A DNA stretch of 64,000 nucleotides from Paenibacillus sp. XY044 (GTDB lineage Bacteria > Bacillota > Bacilli > Paenibacillales > Paenibacillaceae): positions 248,001-312,000 of the forward strand of contig NZ_NQMO01000009.1 in the NCBI RefSeq assembly GCF_002257645.1, read 5' to 3'. The position numbers were made by a program, and so were the translations under genes. Within the stretch, counting starts at the first letter, position 1. The number at the start of each line of letters is the position of its first letter. The notes below the pieces were generated by a model that was not told the DNA's origin, searched no databases, and worked only from the letters and a program-made list of their open reading frames with translations. Shown in pieces: positions 16,112 to 25,602 of this stretch.

Positions 16112-18660
16112 GATTGCACACCACCCGTCAAATAGCTCTCGGCTTTCACCGTTTGGCCGTCCACCGTCACATCCGTACGGTTATAGTTCACGATGACGTA
16201 AATGCCGTTCCCGTACACAGTCTTGAACACGCCTTCGCCAAGCTTCTCATGGCCCGTGATCGGCTCATTCCGGACGTTCTTCAGCACATCGTTCACCTCG
16301 CGGTACATTTCCGCGGCCTGTTCGATCCACTGCTTGTGATGGACGGCATACAGGTCGTTGTATTCCGTGTCCTTCACCTTGTCATTCGGTTCATGGATCC
16401 ATTCGAAGTACACGCCCGCTCCGTATTCGAGGCATTTCAGGATATACTGCCGTTCATCCGTATAGGTTGACAGGTTAAACGGGCTTCCCGTGTAGTCGAC
16501 GTACCCCCGAATGACCATTTGATAGAATGGGATTTCTTCGTCCTCGATCTTGAAGCGGCTGCCGGACATCGGCGCGCTCGTAATATCCGACAAGAATGGA
16601 AGCGCATAAGCATTGCCGCCGTCGGCCATGACCTTCAATTTTTCCTGCGAGATGCTGCCCAGCGCTTGAATTGATAGTTTCTCGGACTGCGTGCGATCCA
16701 GTTGATCGTGCTTGCGGTAATCGCTGTTGAGCTGATCGGCGAGATCCCGGAGTGAAATGCCGCCTGTCTGATACCCTTTCAAGCCCTCCAGCACCGACTT
16801 GGTATAGGAAACGGTAAGCCGCGGGGATACAACATAAGACGGCGGCTTATCCCGGTCCCTTCGATTGAGTGCCTGATCCAGTGGATAGAGAGCAGCAGGA
16901 ATGCCTCTCAGCGTTCTCGCAGCATTCGCATTCTCGTTGAATCCCTTTCCCGTATTCGCGGTCAAAACTGCTACATCCGGAAAGAAAGAAACCCCTTGAT
17001 CCCGCGTGAACGACAGGAAGCCCCGCAATCCATTGCTGCCGCCGACCGCCTTGTCGACCGAAATGTGATCCGGAACCTCATGATCCATCCCGCCATTAAA
17101 CCAGCCCGAAAATTTCAGTTTGATGTTGGATATGTCGCGGCTCTTCATCTGGTTGATGATATCCTCCGACTGTTCGAACGTCGTGAGGGGCTCAATTGTC
17201 CGGTAAGGAATGCCGGCAAAATGCTTTTCTTTGGCGATGCCGCCGACCAGCTGCAGGTAGAACGGCGTATCTGTCGCACCTGCGGCCGCCTCTGGCTTAG
17301 GGAGACCGCCATGCTGCTCCAAATAACGCTGGTAGTAGCGGGCCAAGCCTTGGTAAGAAGCCTCCTCTTTGTTCAGGAACGCGTACCGGACCGTAAAGTC
17401 CGTTTTCATCGCCTGTTCCTGGAACCTGGGCAGCGTACGCTCCTGGCCGTTCGCTTGCAGCGTCACTTCTCCTTTGTTCATGACATTGAAGCTGGGATAT
17501 ACATAGTTATAGCTGTTCAGCTTTCCGCTGATATCGGCATGGATGGCCGCAGCCGCTGCACCTTCCTCGATGATGCCGAGGATCGCGCCGCTTTCCCGGA
17601 TGATGCCGAAAACCGGCAGCCGGACCGCCTGCTCGGTCTTGGCATCCTCGGTCGTCTTCATCGTGAGGTCTTCCCCGTACACCGGCTGCTGGTAAGCGGG
17701 ATACTGCTTCTTCCCGTTGTTGAAATGGATAAGCGCACCGGAGCCGTCCGGCACGAAGATCGCCCCCTGCTCCTTGGAGCTGCCGGCGCCAAAAAAGCTG
17801 AGGAAGGAAATATTCCCGATCGGATATGCGCTCGGATATTGAATACCGGATGCAGGGATCTTGGCGACTAGGCTGCCGCCGTCCAGGGCGTATTCGATCG
17901 ATGCGAGGAATATCCGCGGTTCCGGCTTCTCCTGTGTAAAATGTAGCTCCTCCATGTCCTTCATCAGGTCCTCTTCGGTATATGCGGCATCGTCGAATGC
18001 CTTGAAGGCGCGATCGAGCTGCAGTCCATTTAAGGCGCTGTCGTTACGGACATACACCTTTTTATCCGGATCTTCTTTATAGGCGATTTTCAAAGCCCGC
18101 TGGCCCGTTTTGTCCAGCTTGCCCAGCATCGCCTCGACTCGCTCACTGCTGAGCATCATCGGCAAATCCGCCGCCGATTTCACGGCCGTTCCGAACTGGT
18201 ACGTGACCCTTACCCCGCTTGGGATCGGTTCGAATTTGATCTGCTTATGCGAAACGCTATCCGTGAACGTGTTGATAGAATTCACCTGGCCAAAATTGTT
18301 GTAATAATCGATCTTGAGCTGGGATGACAGGTTGGCTTTGTTCACCCCGGAGGCGAGCGGGTCCTTGCCTTGTTCCGGCGGGTTGCTGTACCACGTCTCT
18401 CCGGATTCCTTGTTTAGTACGGCGATGGCGCCCGTACTCTCATCCACGAACAGCCGCAGTCGTTCATTTTCGGCTACGCCCTTCATGCCGGCTGCGCGGG
18501 CGTCGGTGAAAGCCGCCTTCAAAGGCTGGCCTTTGGTAAATTCTGCTGCAGCCGGTGCATCATTGGCCCCGGAATGGGCGGCGTTCGAATCGGCACAGCC
18601 GGCCAGCGCGATCCCCGCGAGCAGCACCGGGAGCCACAGGGCGATTCTGGTTTTGCGCAT
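16108..18660 (-). CDS. DUF5696 lipoprotein, possible surface glycoside hydrolase
   Basis: An 850-residue protein with a lipoprotein signal (lipobox LAGC, C22). It carries phrases typical of DUF5696, such as FVPDGSGALIHFNNGK near residue 275. The layout looks like that of many glycoside hydrolases: an N-terminal beta-sandwich (about 60-400; NERLRLFVDESTGAIAVLN), a middle alpha/beta barrel-like part (about 450-740; NIKLKFSGWFNGG, VSFFPDVAVLT, GVYFEWIHEPND) and a small C-terminal beta domain. The hydrolase idea is inference; no catalytic residues are proven. It lies between the YIP1 gene and a coupled permease pair and is anchored outside the cell. The start follows GAGGAGAAACC. Confidence 0.75.
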   Translation of the reverse strand: MRKTRIALWLPVLLAGIALAGCADSNAAHSGANDAPAAAEFTKGQPLKAAFTDARAAGMKGVAENERLRLFVDESTGAIAVLNKESGETWYSNPPEQGKDPLASGVNKANLSSQLKIDYYNNFGQVNSINTFTDSVSHKQIKFEPIPSGVRVTYQFGTAVKSAADLPMMLSSERVEAMLGKLDKTGQRALKIAYKEDPDKKVYVRNDSALNGLQLDRAFKAFDDAAYTEEDLMKDMEELHFTQEKPEPRIFLASIEYALDGGSLVAKIPASGIQYPSAYPIGNISFLSFFGAGSSKEQGAIFVPDGSGALIHFNNGKKQYPAYQQPVYGEDLTMKTTEDAKTEQAVRLPVFGIIRESGAILGIIEEGAAAAAIHADISGKLNSYNYVYPSFNVMNKGEVTLQANGQERTLPRFQEQAMKTDFTVRYAFLNKEEASYQGLARYYQRYLEQHGGLPKPEAAAGATDTPFYLQLVGGIAKEKHFAGIPYRTIEPLTTFEQSEDIINQMKSRDISNIKLKFSGWFNGGMDHEVPDHISVDKAVGGSNGLRGFLSFTRDQGVSFFPDVAVLTANTGKGFNENANAARTLRGIPAALYPLDQALNRRDRDKPPSYVVSPRLTVSYTKSVLEGLKGYQTGGISLRDLADQLNSDYRKHDQLDRTQSEKLSIQALGSISQEKLKVMADGGNAYALPFLSDITSAPMSGSRFKIEDEEIPFYQMVIRGYVDYTGSPFNLSTYTDERQYILKCLEYGAGVYFEWIHEPNDKVKDTEYNDLYAVHHKQWIEQAAEMYREVNDVLKNVRNEPITGHEKLGEGVFKTVYGNGIYVIVNYNRTDVTVDGQTVKAESYLTGGVQS

Positions 18661-18677
18661 GGTTTCTCCTCCTTTCT

Positions 18678-19304
18678 TTAGTTTCTCAGCATGATTTCCT
18701 GATAAATGACGTGAACGAACGAAATCATCTGCTGAATCAGTCCGAAAAACAGCAGGCAGATAAAAGCCATGAAACCCATCGCCACGATCGTCATCAGGAT
18801 CGTCCCGATGGTCTTCGACGGTGAGTATTGATGCACGGTCATGTTGCCGACGAACAAGAGATACGCCGACCAGAGGACGGCCGCGGTGCTGCAGAAGTTA
18901 TAAAACGCCGTCTCCTGCAGCGATATGACATTGCTGAGCCAAATCCACGGGAAGTTGATGATCATCATCGGAACGAGGGCAAAACACGTCGAAGTAAAAA
19001 TTTCAACGAACTTCCCTTCTCCGTCCATGAGCGTCGTCAGCGACCAGTTGGCCACGCACCAGAACAAAACCGGGACAACGATGTACACCACTTCCATCAG
19101 GCTGTTCATATCGTCCGGATTGGACAGGTTGACCAGGAACCCGCTGTACTGGTTGCTCAGGACATTCGTGATAATCATCAGAAACAGGATGATCAAAGAA
19201 GCGATCAGGGTGTGCCGCTTGTTTCGTTCGTATTTCAGGTCCCAGTAGGCGTTAAAAGGATGCACAATGAGATAAAGCGGATATTTTACGAGATCACGAT
19301 TCAA
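18678..19304 (-). CDS. YIP1-family membrane protein
   Basis: A 208-residue integral membrane protein with five predicted helices (about 31-50, 70-90, 105-125, 130-155, 165-190) and the YIP1-like N-terminus FNAYWDLKYERN. It starts with TTG at 19304, eight bases after a perfect AAGGAGG, and overlaps the end of the NHL gene by 11 bases. Bacterial YIP1 proteins have no well-defined function. Tight coupling to the NHL/TPR gene suggests the two products work together in the membrane. Confidence 0.78.
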   Translation of the reverse strand: MNRDLVKYPLYLIVHPFNAYWDLKYERNKRHTLIASLIILFLMIITNVLSNQYSGFLVNLSNPDDMNSLMEVVYIVVPVLFWCVANWSLTTLMDGEGKFVEIFTSTCFALVPMMIINFPWIWLSNVISLQETAFYNFCSTAAVLWSAYLLFVGNMTVHQYSPSKTIGTILMTIVAMGFMAFICLLFFGLIQQMISFVHVIYQEIMLRN

Positions 19305-20760
19305 TCGTTACACCTCCTTGTCTCCTCATCCGCTTACGGAGCTTTTTGAAGAGCAGGAGCGCTGCGGCGAGCACGATCAATCCGGTCATGACTGCCGGGA
19401 AGTATTCTTTCAGCACCTGTTTGCGGTAAAGCAAGTAAGCCTTTGAATAATTGGCATAATCGTAGCTTTCCTTGAAATAGTGCATTGCCCCTTTGTAGTC
19501 CCCTTTCCGAAGAAGGGCCTTGCCTACGCCGGAATAAGCAAATTCCAGGTTGGCATTCGTATTGATCCCCTGTTGATAGAGATCAAACGCCTTTTCCTCA
19601 TCGCCCCTGTAGTAGCTCCGGACCGCTTCGTTCAACATCCGGCCGTACGCTGTTGTCTGAAACACCGTTATCTCGCCGAATGCCTTATCCAGCACAAGAA
19701 AATTGTCCCCGACCCGTTCAATCGCCGCGGGGGTGTTAAATTGGCCCATTTGGTTGCCCAATCCGCCGAATATGTACATCAGATGTCCATCCCCGCTGTA
19801 AGTGAAGATCCTGCCCCGCTTGGAGTCGAGGACCGAATACATCTCGCTGTCGGTGACATCGATATCGATGAGCCGCGAAGGACCGATGTCTTTTGAATAC
19901 CGGATATCCCCCACCAGGCTGAGATATCCCGTCCGCCGGAGAATATCATTGCCTTGAGCGTTCAATTTTTTGATCGGGTTATTCGAATAGTCACCGCTCG
20001 TTGCGTAAATGAAGCCTTCGTCATCCATATCCAGGTTCGTGAATTCGGTAGGCGTGAACATCACCATCTGGCTCCGCTGCGCCTGCGTGGACATCTTTTT
20101 CCAGAACAGTTCCACCGGATCGACCGTCACCCGGTTCGCGCCGATGAACGAGGTGAACGCCCCGTCCGAATTGAATTCCATAAAACCGTCAAATACGCCG
20201 GTCGACATCACGTAGATCCGCTGCGCCTTGTCGACGACCACCCGAACCGGCTGGAAATCGAAATTGGCCTGCAGCAGGTCTGACTTCGGCGCTTCAAGCA
20301 CCCCCGCCACCCTTAAGTTTGAATCCAGATGCACCACCCGTTTATTGCCCGTATCGGCGATAAACAGCTCTTTCCGGTCGGTCACGAAGATCCCTTGCGG
20401 GTTATTGAACGTATCTTTTTTCCCCTTGTGGTCAAAGGAATCCACCACCTTAACCGGCTTAAAATGCTCGTCGAGGACGACGATGCGGTTGTTGCCGGAA
20501 TCGAGCACATAAATCTCTTTGTCGGCCGTTACGTGGACGTCGCTCGGGTTTTTGAAGGGACCGACGCCAAGCTGCGTGCCGTTCAGCAAGGACGTGGCCT
20601 CATACGCGGCAGGAGCCGGCGTCGTGTCATTCCAGAAGGAATAGTTGTAGGAGGCGCTGCCTTCGGCGTGAGCCGCATTTACGCCTATACTCGTCCCCAG
20701 CAAGCAGCAGAGGGCAGCCGCCAGGAGGTACTTTTTCACTTTCGGTATGCTCATTCGCAT
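19294..20760 (-). CDS. Exported NHL-repeat propeller with TPR and C-terminal membrane anchor
   Basis: A 488-residue protein. It has a Sec signal peptide (cleavage near AHA-EG, residue 32), then NHL-type propeller repeats (NPSDVHVTADKEIYVLDSGN; NPQGIFVTDRKELFIADTGN; further blades to about 370). A TPR-like helical part follows (about 375-450; FAYSGVGKALLRKGDYKGA), then a C-terminal helix (about 453-473) followed by KKLRKRMRR. The propeller and TPR would face outward. The start follows GGGGAG. It is likely a scaffold or binding partner for the neighbouring transporters or YIP1 protein; no enzyme motif was seen. Confidence 0.78.
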   Translation of the reverse strand: MRMSIPKVKKYLLAAALCCLLGTSIGVNAAHAEGSASYNYSFWNDTTPAPAAYEATSLLNGTQLGVGPFKNPSDVHVTADKEIYVLDSGNNRIVVLDEHFKPVKVVDSFDHKGKKDTFNNPQGIFVTDRKELFIADTGNKRVVHLDSNLRVAGVLEAPKSDLLQANFDFQPVRVVVDKAQRIYVMSTGVFDGFMEFNSDGAFTSFIGANRVTVDPVELFWKKMSTQAQRSQMVMFTPTEFTNLDMDDEGFIYATSGDYSNNPIKKLNAQGNDILRRTGYLSLVGDIRYSKDIGPSRLIDIDVTDSEMYSVLDSKRGRIFTYSGDGHLMYIFGGLGNQMGQFNTPAAIERVGDNFLVLDKAFGEITVFQTTAYGRMLNEAVRSYYRGDEEKAFDLYQQGINTNANLEFAYSGVGKALLRKGDYKGAMHYFKESYDYANYSKAYLLYRKQVLKEYFPAVMTGLIVLAAALLLFKKLRKRMRRQGGVTIES

Positions 20761-20776
20761 CGTGCTAGTCTCCCCT

Positions 20777-21652
20777 CTATTCTTTCATTCCGGAGGTCGC
20801 CATCGTCTGAAGGACGTTGCTCTGCGAAATGATAAAGAGTGTAATCGGCACGACCATCAGAATCAGCGCGACGGCAGCTCCCACGCCGGCCCGGGCAATC
20901 CCGCCCGCGGTGATTTGGCCTAAGGCATAGTGAAGCGTCTTGAGGTTCTCACTGTAAATGAAATTGCCCCCGTCCGAGCCCCACAGCATCGGAAACTGCA
21001 AAATCATCAGCGTTAGCCAAGCAGGCTTCACGTTGGGCATGACGATCGTCCAATAAATCCGGTATTCGTTCGCCCCGTCGATTTTGGCCGCTTCCAGCAG
21101 GGCATCCGGAATCTGCTCCATGAACTGCTTCATCAGAAATAAGCCTAACGGAAACGCAAGCGACGGGACGATAATCGATGCGTGCGTATTGATCCAGCCG
21201 AGCCACGACATCACCATATAGTTGGGGATCGCCGTAACATGCCCGGAAAACATCAAGGACATGACGACGATCGAGAACAGGATCTTGGACCCGGGAAAAC
21301 GGTATTTTGCCAGCGGATAGGCCGCGGCGGACGACAGCAGGATATGGCCGATGGTCCCTACAATCGTAATGAAGAGCGTGTTCACGATATACCGGGACAG
21401 CGGAACCCAGGAATTTCCCATTAACGCCACCAGATCGTAAAAGTTGTCCATCGTCGGATTGTTCACGAAGAAACGCGGCGGAAACAGGAACAGTTCGTTC
21501 AGCGGTTTAAAAGCATTATTAACGGCGTAGATCAGCGGCAGCGCCATGAATGCGCCGAATACGGCCAGGAACGCAAACAGCATAAAGCTGACGGTAAAAG
21601 AGCGGTTCAGCCTTCTCGGCATGCGAAAGGCGGCCATCATTCTCGTCACCAA
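20777..21652 (-). CDS. CUT1 sugar ABC permease (MalG type), proximal pair
   Basis: A 291-residue permease with six predicted helices and the EAA loop LLEAAKIDGANEYRIYW. Start options are TTG at 21652 or GTG at 21649, both after GGGGAG, which itself overlaps the end of the upstream permease gene. It pairs with the gene at 21654. No ATPase gene is present in the operon, so an MsmX-like shared ATPase encoded elsewhere is expected. Confidence 0.9.
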   Translation of the reverse strand: MVTRMMAAFRMPRRLNRSFTVSFMLFAFLAVFGAFMALPLIYAVNNAFKPLNELFLFPPRFFVNNPTMDNFYDLVALMGNSWVPLSRYIVNTLFITIVGTIGHILLSSAAAYPLAKYRFPGSKILFSIVVMSLMFSGHVTAIPNYMVMSWLGWINTHASIIVPSLAFPLGLFLMKQFMEQIPDALLEAAKIDGANEYRIYWTIVMPNVKPAWLTLMILQFPMLWGSDGGNFIYSENLKTLHYALGQITAGGIARAGVGAAVALILMVVPITLFIISQSNVLQTMATSGMKE

Positions 21653-21653
21653 A

Positions 21654-22613
21654 TCACTCCCCTACCTTTCTGAGCAATCGCTGCGTCAATTTGTTGGCAC
21701 CGAGCATCATGGCGAACAGCACCGTCGCAATCGCGGACGCATACCCCATTTCAAAGCGGATCGTTCCGTAATCCATCAAGTGCGTGACGATCGTATGTCC
21801 CGCGTAGTTGACGCTGGGAAAACCGGCGAGCGCCACCGAGATATCGGCCACCGCAAACGAGCTGGTGATCTGCATAACCGCGCCGAACATCAACTGCGGC
21901 CTCATGGACGGCAGCGTAATGAACCATAGCTCCTGCCAGCGGTTGCGGATGCCGTCGATCGCTCCTGCTTCAATCAGGGACTTGTCGATCGTCTGCAGGC
22001 CCGCAATAAAAGCCAGGAAGCTGGTACCAAGGCTGAGCCACAGCTGGACAATCATGATGATCGGCAAAATGTACTTCTCGTTCGTCAGCCATTGAATTGG
22101 TTCCAGCATAAAGCCGAATTTTATTAAAAAGCCGTTCAAATAGCCGTATCTGTCGCCTGAAAAAATAATGAGCCAAATAAAGAAAACGTTGCCGGAAATC
22201 GACGGCGCATAGAAAACAAGCGTCATCAACGCGCGGACCTTCGGGGACAGCTCATTGATAATCCATGCAAACAGAAAGCAGGCAATGTAGCTGATCGGTC
22301 CGCAAATGACCGCAAACAGCAGCGTATTTTTCAAAGCGATCATAAAGACGTCATCATTCAAAAACAATCTGGAGTAGTTCTGCCACCCTACAAACCGGGG
22401 GAATTCCAGCATATTGAAATAAAAGAAGCTGAGAACGATCGAGAAAATGACCGGAACCACCGTGAAGGCAAAAAAGATCAGCATGTACGGACTCATCAGG
22501 ATGTAATAATGCTTGTTTTTCTTCAGTTCTCTCCAAACGTTGGCCAGCCGCGACTGCTTTTTCGGCTGCACGAGGCTCGAAACGGCAGCCTTGCTGGTTG
22601 TTTCGGCTTGCAT
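21654..22613 (-). CDS. CUT1 sugar ABC permease (MalF type), proximal pair
   Basis: A 319-residue permease with six predicted helices after a basic cytoplasmic N-terminus, and the EAA-type loop LIEAGAIDGIRNRWQELW. The ATG at 22613 follows GTAAGGGGGG. It lies 12 bases downstream of the large solute-binding protein gene, its probable partner, and runs directly into the second permease gene. Confidence 0.9.
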   Translation of the reverse strand: MQAETTSKAAVSSLVQPKKQSRLANVWRELKKNKHYYILMSPYMLIFFAFTVVPVIFSIVLSFFYFNMLEFPRFVGWQNYSRLFLNDDVFMIALKNTLLFAVICGPISYIACFLFAWIINELSPKVRALMTLVFYAPSISGNVFFIWLIIFSGDRYGYLNGFLIKFGFMLEPIQWLTNEKYILPIIMIVQLWLSLGTSFLAFIAGLQTIDKSLIEAGAIDGIRNRWQELWFITLPSMRPQLMFGAVMQITSSFAVADISVALAGFPSVNYAGHTIVTHLMDYGTIRFEMGYASAIATVLFAMMLGANKLTQRLLRKVGE

Positions 22614-22625
22614 CCGATTCCCCCC

Positions 22626-25508
22626 TTACTGTTCAGGTAAATTGAATTCCTTCCGCTTGACCGCAATTTCGTCATTGATGTATAAGAGGTAATCTGACAA
22701 AGCCTCGCGGGGATTCTCGCTGGCGTTGACGACTTTGCGGAATGCGTTGTCAAGGTGTCGGCCGGTAAAATAGCCGCCCGGAACCTGCGGGATTCCCCGA
22801 ACCCATTTCCACTGGTTCTCCAAATTGCGATAGTCTTTGACCGGCCAAGGCAGCTCCTCAAGCGCCTCGACGTTGGCTGTCGGATAACGGGCCGCCTCGC
22901 CCATCAGCCCTTCCATCTCGCGGCCGTAAGCGATTTGGGTATCCTTATCCGTCCACCATTTCATAAATTCCCAAGCCGCCTCTTGATCCCGTGCGCCCTC
23001 GAGCATCATCACGCCGGTCGTGTGGCTGGCTACCTCATGGTGGATCGTGCCGTTCTTCTCCGTGCCGGGCACCATGGTAAATTCCCAGAGCCCCTTGATT
23101 TCCGGCGCCAGGACGGTCAGCATGTTGTATGTCGTATAATCCGCGATGCCGATCGGCATTTCGCCGGTCCGGAACCGGTTCGGGAAGTCGGCCAGCAGCG
23201 GGAACTTGTAGCTCGTATAGAACTGCGTCCATTTTTTGAAGGCATCCATGGAGATCTCGGAATCCAGCGCGCTCTTCCTGCCGCCGTCCCGGTAGAATTC
23301 GCCGCCGTTCTGATACAGCAGCATGGAGAACGTCGGGTTCGGCACTAGGCTCGCGTTGGCGGCCTCGATCGGCAGATAAAATTCCATGTTGTGCTTCTGC
23401 AAAACCGAAATCATGTTGTAAATATCCTGCCACGTTTGGGGCGGCTCCAGGTTAAGCTCCTTCAGGATATCCTTGCGGTAAAAGAGCATCGGGAACGACT
23501 GCTGCTCCGGCAGCGCGTAGACGCCCCCGTCATATTCGTAAGGCACCAATCCGCTGTCGCGAAAGCGGGATGCGACTTCGTTATAATCTGCAAATTTCGA
23601 CAAATCGGCAGCCGCCCCCCGCATGGCATAGTTCACGGGCACGTCTTCGCCGATCTGCATGGCCACGTCCGGCCCTTCCCCGGCGAGCGTCGCGGGCAGA
23701 AGGATGTTGGCGGGTACGAGCTTCAGATTGACCGAAATGTCCGATTTCGGGGTAAACGAATCATCGATCAGGTTTTTCAACACCTGCGCCTGATCCCGTC
23801 CCGTCGTAATCCAAACCGTCGTCGACCGCTTCTGCTTGCCGGTATTGCCGATGCTGTCGTAATCTTCGGTATAAGAAGCGGTGAGCGACCCGGCTTCATG
23901 CTTCACCACTTGCAGAAACGACGCGTCCGCTCTCGGCAGCTTATGATCCGGCGAGGAAACGACCAGATAATCCAGCGTAAGCGGCTGTTCCCGGACGGTC
24001 AGAATCCATGTACCCAAGCCGCCGACGTTGGTCTTGAAGGCCTCCAAACGGTTCGCAACCGTATCCGGCCGTTTGGCCATCTCTTGGAGCTGCTTGACCA
24101 TCGTGTGCAAAATGGCCACCTTGTCGCTCTGCTCGCCTGTCGTTTGTTCCAGGTAATCGGCCACGCTTTGGATCGTTTCGGCTTGTTTGCGGAATACCTC
24201 CGCCATTTCCGGGATCCGCTTCTCCAATTGGTAGTCCCGGTACGGATCGGGCGAATTGGACGTGATCATCAAAATTTTGCGGTACATTTCGTTCAGCTGC
24301 AGCACGCTTGACTCGATCGTCTGGATCAGCGGGGCCAGCTCGCCAAGGGAAACCGTCATGCGAATCCGGTGCTTGCCTTGGGTCAAATGAAACAGGTACG
24401 GCTCATCCTCTCCCAAGACGTACATGCTCCAATCCCTGCTGAATTCAAAAGGGATCCGCTTCATCTCCTTGAACGGAACCTTTCCGTCAATCGTCAGGCT
24501 TCGCGTGGCGAAGACGCCGCGCAGCTGATCCTGCTTCTCTTTTAAAGCGATCTGGTACAAGCCGTCCTCCGGCGCTTCGAATTCCCACTCGATCCATTGT
24601 CCGGGCAGCTTCCAGTTCAGCCCTCCGATCGTGTTGATCCGAATTTTGGACACATCGTATGGAATAACCGTCGGGCTCGATCTGTCAGAAACCGGGTACA
24701 AGGTCGGAGAGGACTTATACACCGCATCCTCTGCCTGAATCAGGGTGTATTGGTCTTTGACCGGCTGCAGCCCTTTGGTTGAATAATCGCTCTTGATTTC
24801 TGCGTACGTCTTTAATGCTTCTTCCTGGTACAGCTCGATATAATCGATGGCCATAGGCTCACGCAATGCCGTCAAGGTCACGCTTTGATTGCCTTTGTCA
24901 AAATAGAACAAATAGGGTTCGTCATAATAACCGCTGCGGTCGGTGACGGATTCGACCTGCCAGATCGGCTTCTCTACCTGACTCGGACGCAGATCGTTCC
25001 CTCTGTCATCGCGACCGATCTTGTCGTCCCGATTGCCCCAGACCCGGTCAAACGTAACCAGGTCGGCGCCCTTAAAGGGCAGCTGTTGATTGATCGTCAA
25101 TCCGCGTTCGATCGCGGAACTTTTGCCTTCTACCGGCAAATACCGGATTCGGATGTTGTACAGGCCCGCTTGTTCGATGGGCACGTTCCAGCTGATGGAA
25201 CCCGACTCCGGCGTGAGGACGGCGGTTTCCCCTGACGGATGGACAACCTCGAATCCCGGCCCGTCGGTTTGGGTAAAGCTCTCGCCCTCGATCCGGATAA
25301 CCTGATCCGGGCGCTTAGCATCCGAATGGGCTTTCACATATGCATCGTAGCCGCCGTCATCCCCGCCCGATCCCGTAACAGCCGCAAAATCGGCCATGGC
25401 TTGAACGCTCCGCACTTCGGATGAACCGGAAGGGTAGAATGCCCAAATGGACACCAGTATGGCAAGGACGAGCAGGACAGCGACGTAGCTCTTCTTTCGG
25501 TTGTTCAC
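22626..25508 (-). CDS. Membrane-anchored solute-binding protein with two jelly-roll-like domains
   Basis: A 960-residue protein. The GTG at 25508 is the start because AGGAGGGAG precedes it by five bases; a longer reading to 25535 lacks a site. Residues 7-25 form an N-terminal helix with no lipobox, so it is anchored as a signal-anchor protein. Two related beta domains follow (about 70-225 and 250-400); both contain EPYLF-x-F/L-x-x-G, and the second has PGQWIEWEFEAPEDGLY, as in CBM6/CBM35-like folds. A helical stretch (400-505) links to a type-1 solute-binding domain (about 560-960; GPDVAMQIGED, FYRKDILKEL). This is more than twice the usual SBP length. Confidence 0.82.
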   Translation of the reverse strand: MNNRKKSYVAVLLVLAILVSIWAFYPSGSSEVRSVQAMADFAAVTGSGGDDGGYDAYVKAHSDAKRPDQVIRIEGESFTQTDGPGFEVVHPSGETAVLTPESGSISWNVPIEQAGLYNIRIRYLPVEGKSSAIERGLTINQQLPFKGADLVTFDRVWGNRDDKIGRDDRGNDLRPSQVEKPIWQVESVTDRSGYYDEPYLFYFDKGNQSVTLTALREPMAIDYIELYQEEALKTYAEIKSDYSTKGLQPVKDQYTLIQAEDAVYKSSPTLYPVSDRSSPTVIPYDVSKIRINTIGGLNWKLPGQWIEWEFEAPEDGLYQIALKEKQDQLRGVFATRSLTIDGKVPFKEMKRIPFEFSRDWSMYVLGEDEPYLFHLTQGKHRIRMTVSLGELAPLIQTIESSVLQLNEMYRKILMITSNSPDPYRDYQLEKRIPEMAEVFRKQAETIQSVADYLEQTTGEQSDKVAILHTMVKQLQEMAKRPDTVANRLEAFKTNVGGLGTWILTVREQPLTLDYLVVSSPDHKLPRADASFLQVVKHEAGSLTASYTEDYDSIGNTGKQKRSTTVWITTGRDQAQVLKNLIDDSFTPKSDISVNLKLVPANILLPATLAGEGPDVAMQIGEDVPVNYAMRGAAADLSKFADYNEVASRFRDSGLVPYEYDGGVYALPEQQSFPMLFYRKDILKELNLEPPQTWQDIYNMISVLQKHNMEFYLPIEAANASLVPNPTFSMLLYQNGGEFYRDGGRKSALDSEISMDAFKKWTQFYTSYKFPLLADFPNRFRTGEMPIGIADYTTYNMLTVLAPEIKGLWEFTMVPGTEKNGTIHHEVASHTTGVMMLEGARDQEAAWEFMKWWTDKDTQIAYGREMEGLMGEAARYPTANVEALEELPWPVKDYRNLENQWKWVRGIPQVPGGYFTGRHLDNAFRKVVNASENPREALSDYLLYINDEIAVKRKEFNLPEQ

Positions 25509-25549
25509 GCTTCTCCCTCCTGAAGCAAGAGACATGTCATGTCAATAAC

Positions 25550-25583
25550 AGTCCCCGTTAGAAAAAAATTTCTAATAGGGACT
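25550..25583 (-). other. Intercistronic hairpin after the first SBP gene
   Basis: A 15-base inverted repeat (25550-25564 with 25569-25583) with two non-Watson-Crick positions and a four-base loop lies between the two SBP genes. On the minus-strand RNA it is not followed by a long U run, so it looks more like a partial terminator or mRNA-protecting hairpin than a full terminator. Confidence 0.6.
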
Positions 25584-25602
25584 GCTGCTTCAACATGTGA
25601 AA

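Noticed and set aside
16996..17871. Plus-strand open frame of about 291 codons opposite the DUF5696 gene
   Set aside because: No ribosome site or domain; composition is typical of an antisense frame.
23391..24311. Long plus-strand open frame (about 306 codons) inside the large SBP gene
   Set aside because: It is antisense to a gene with clear domains and a strong ribosome site. Its protein is arginine- and histidine-rich without any motif, as expected for a shadow frame in GC-rich DNA.
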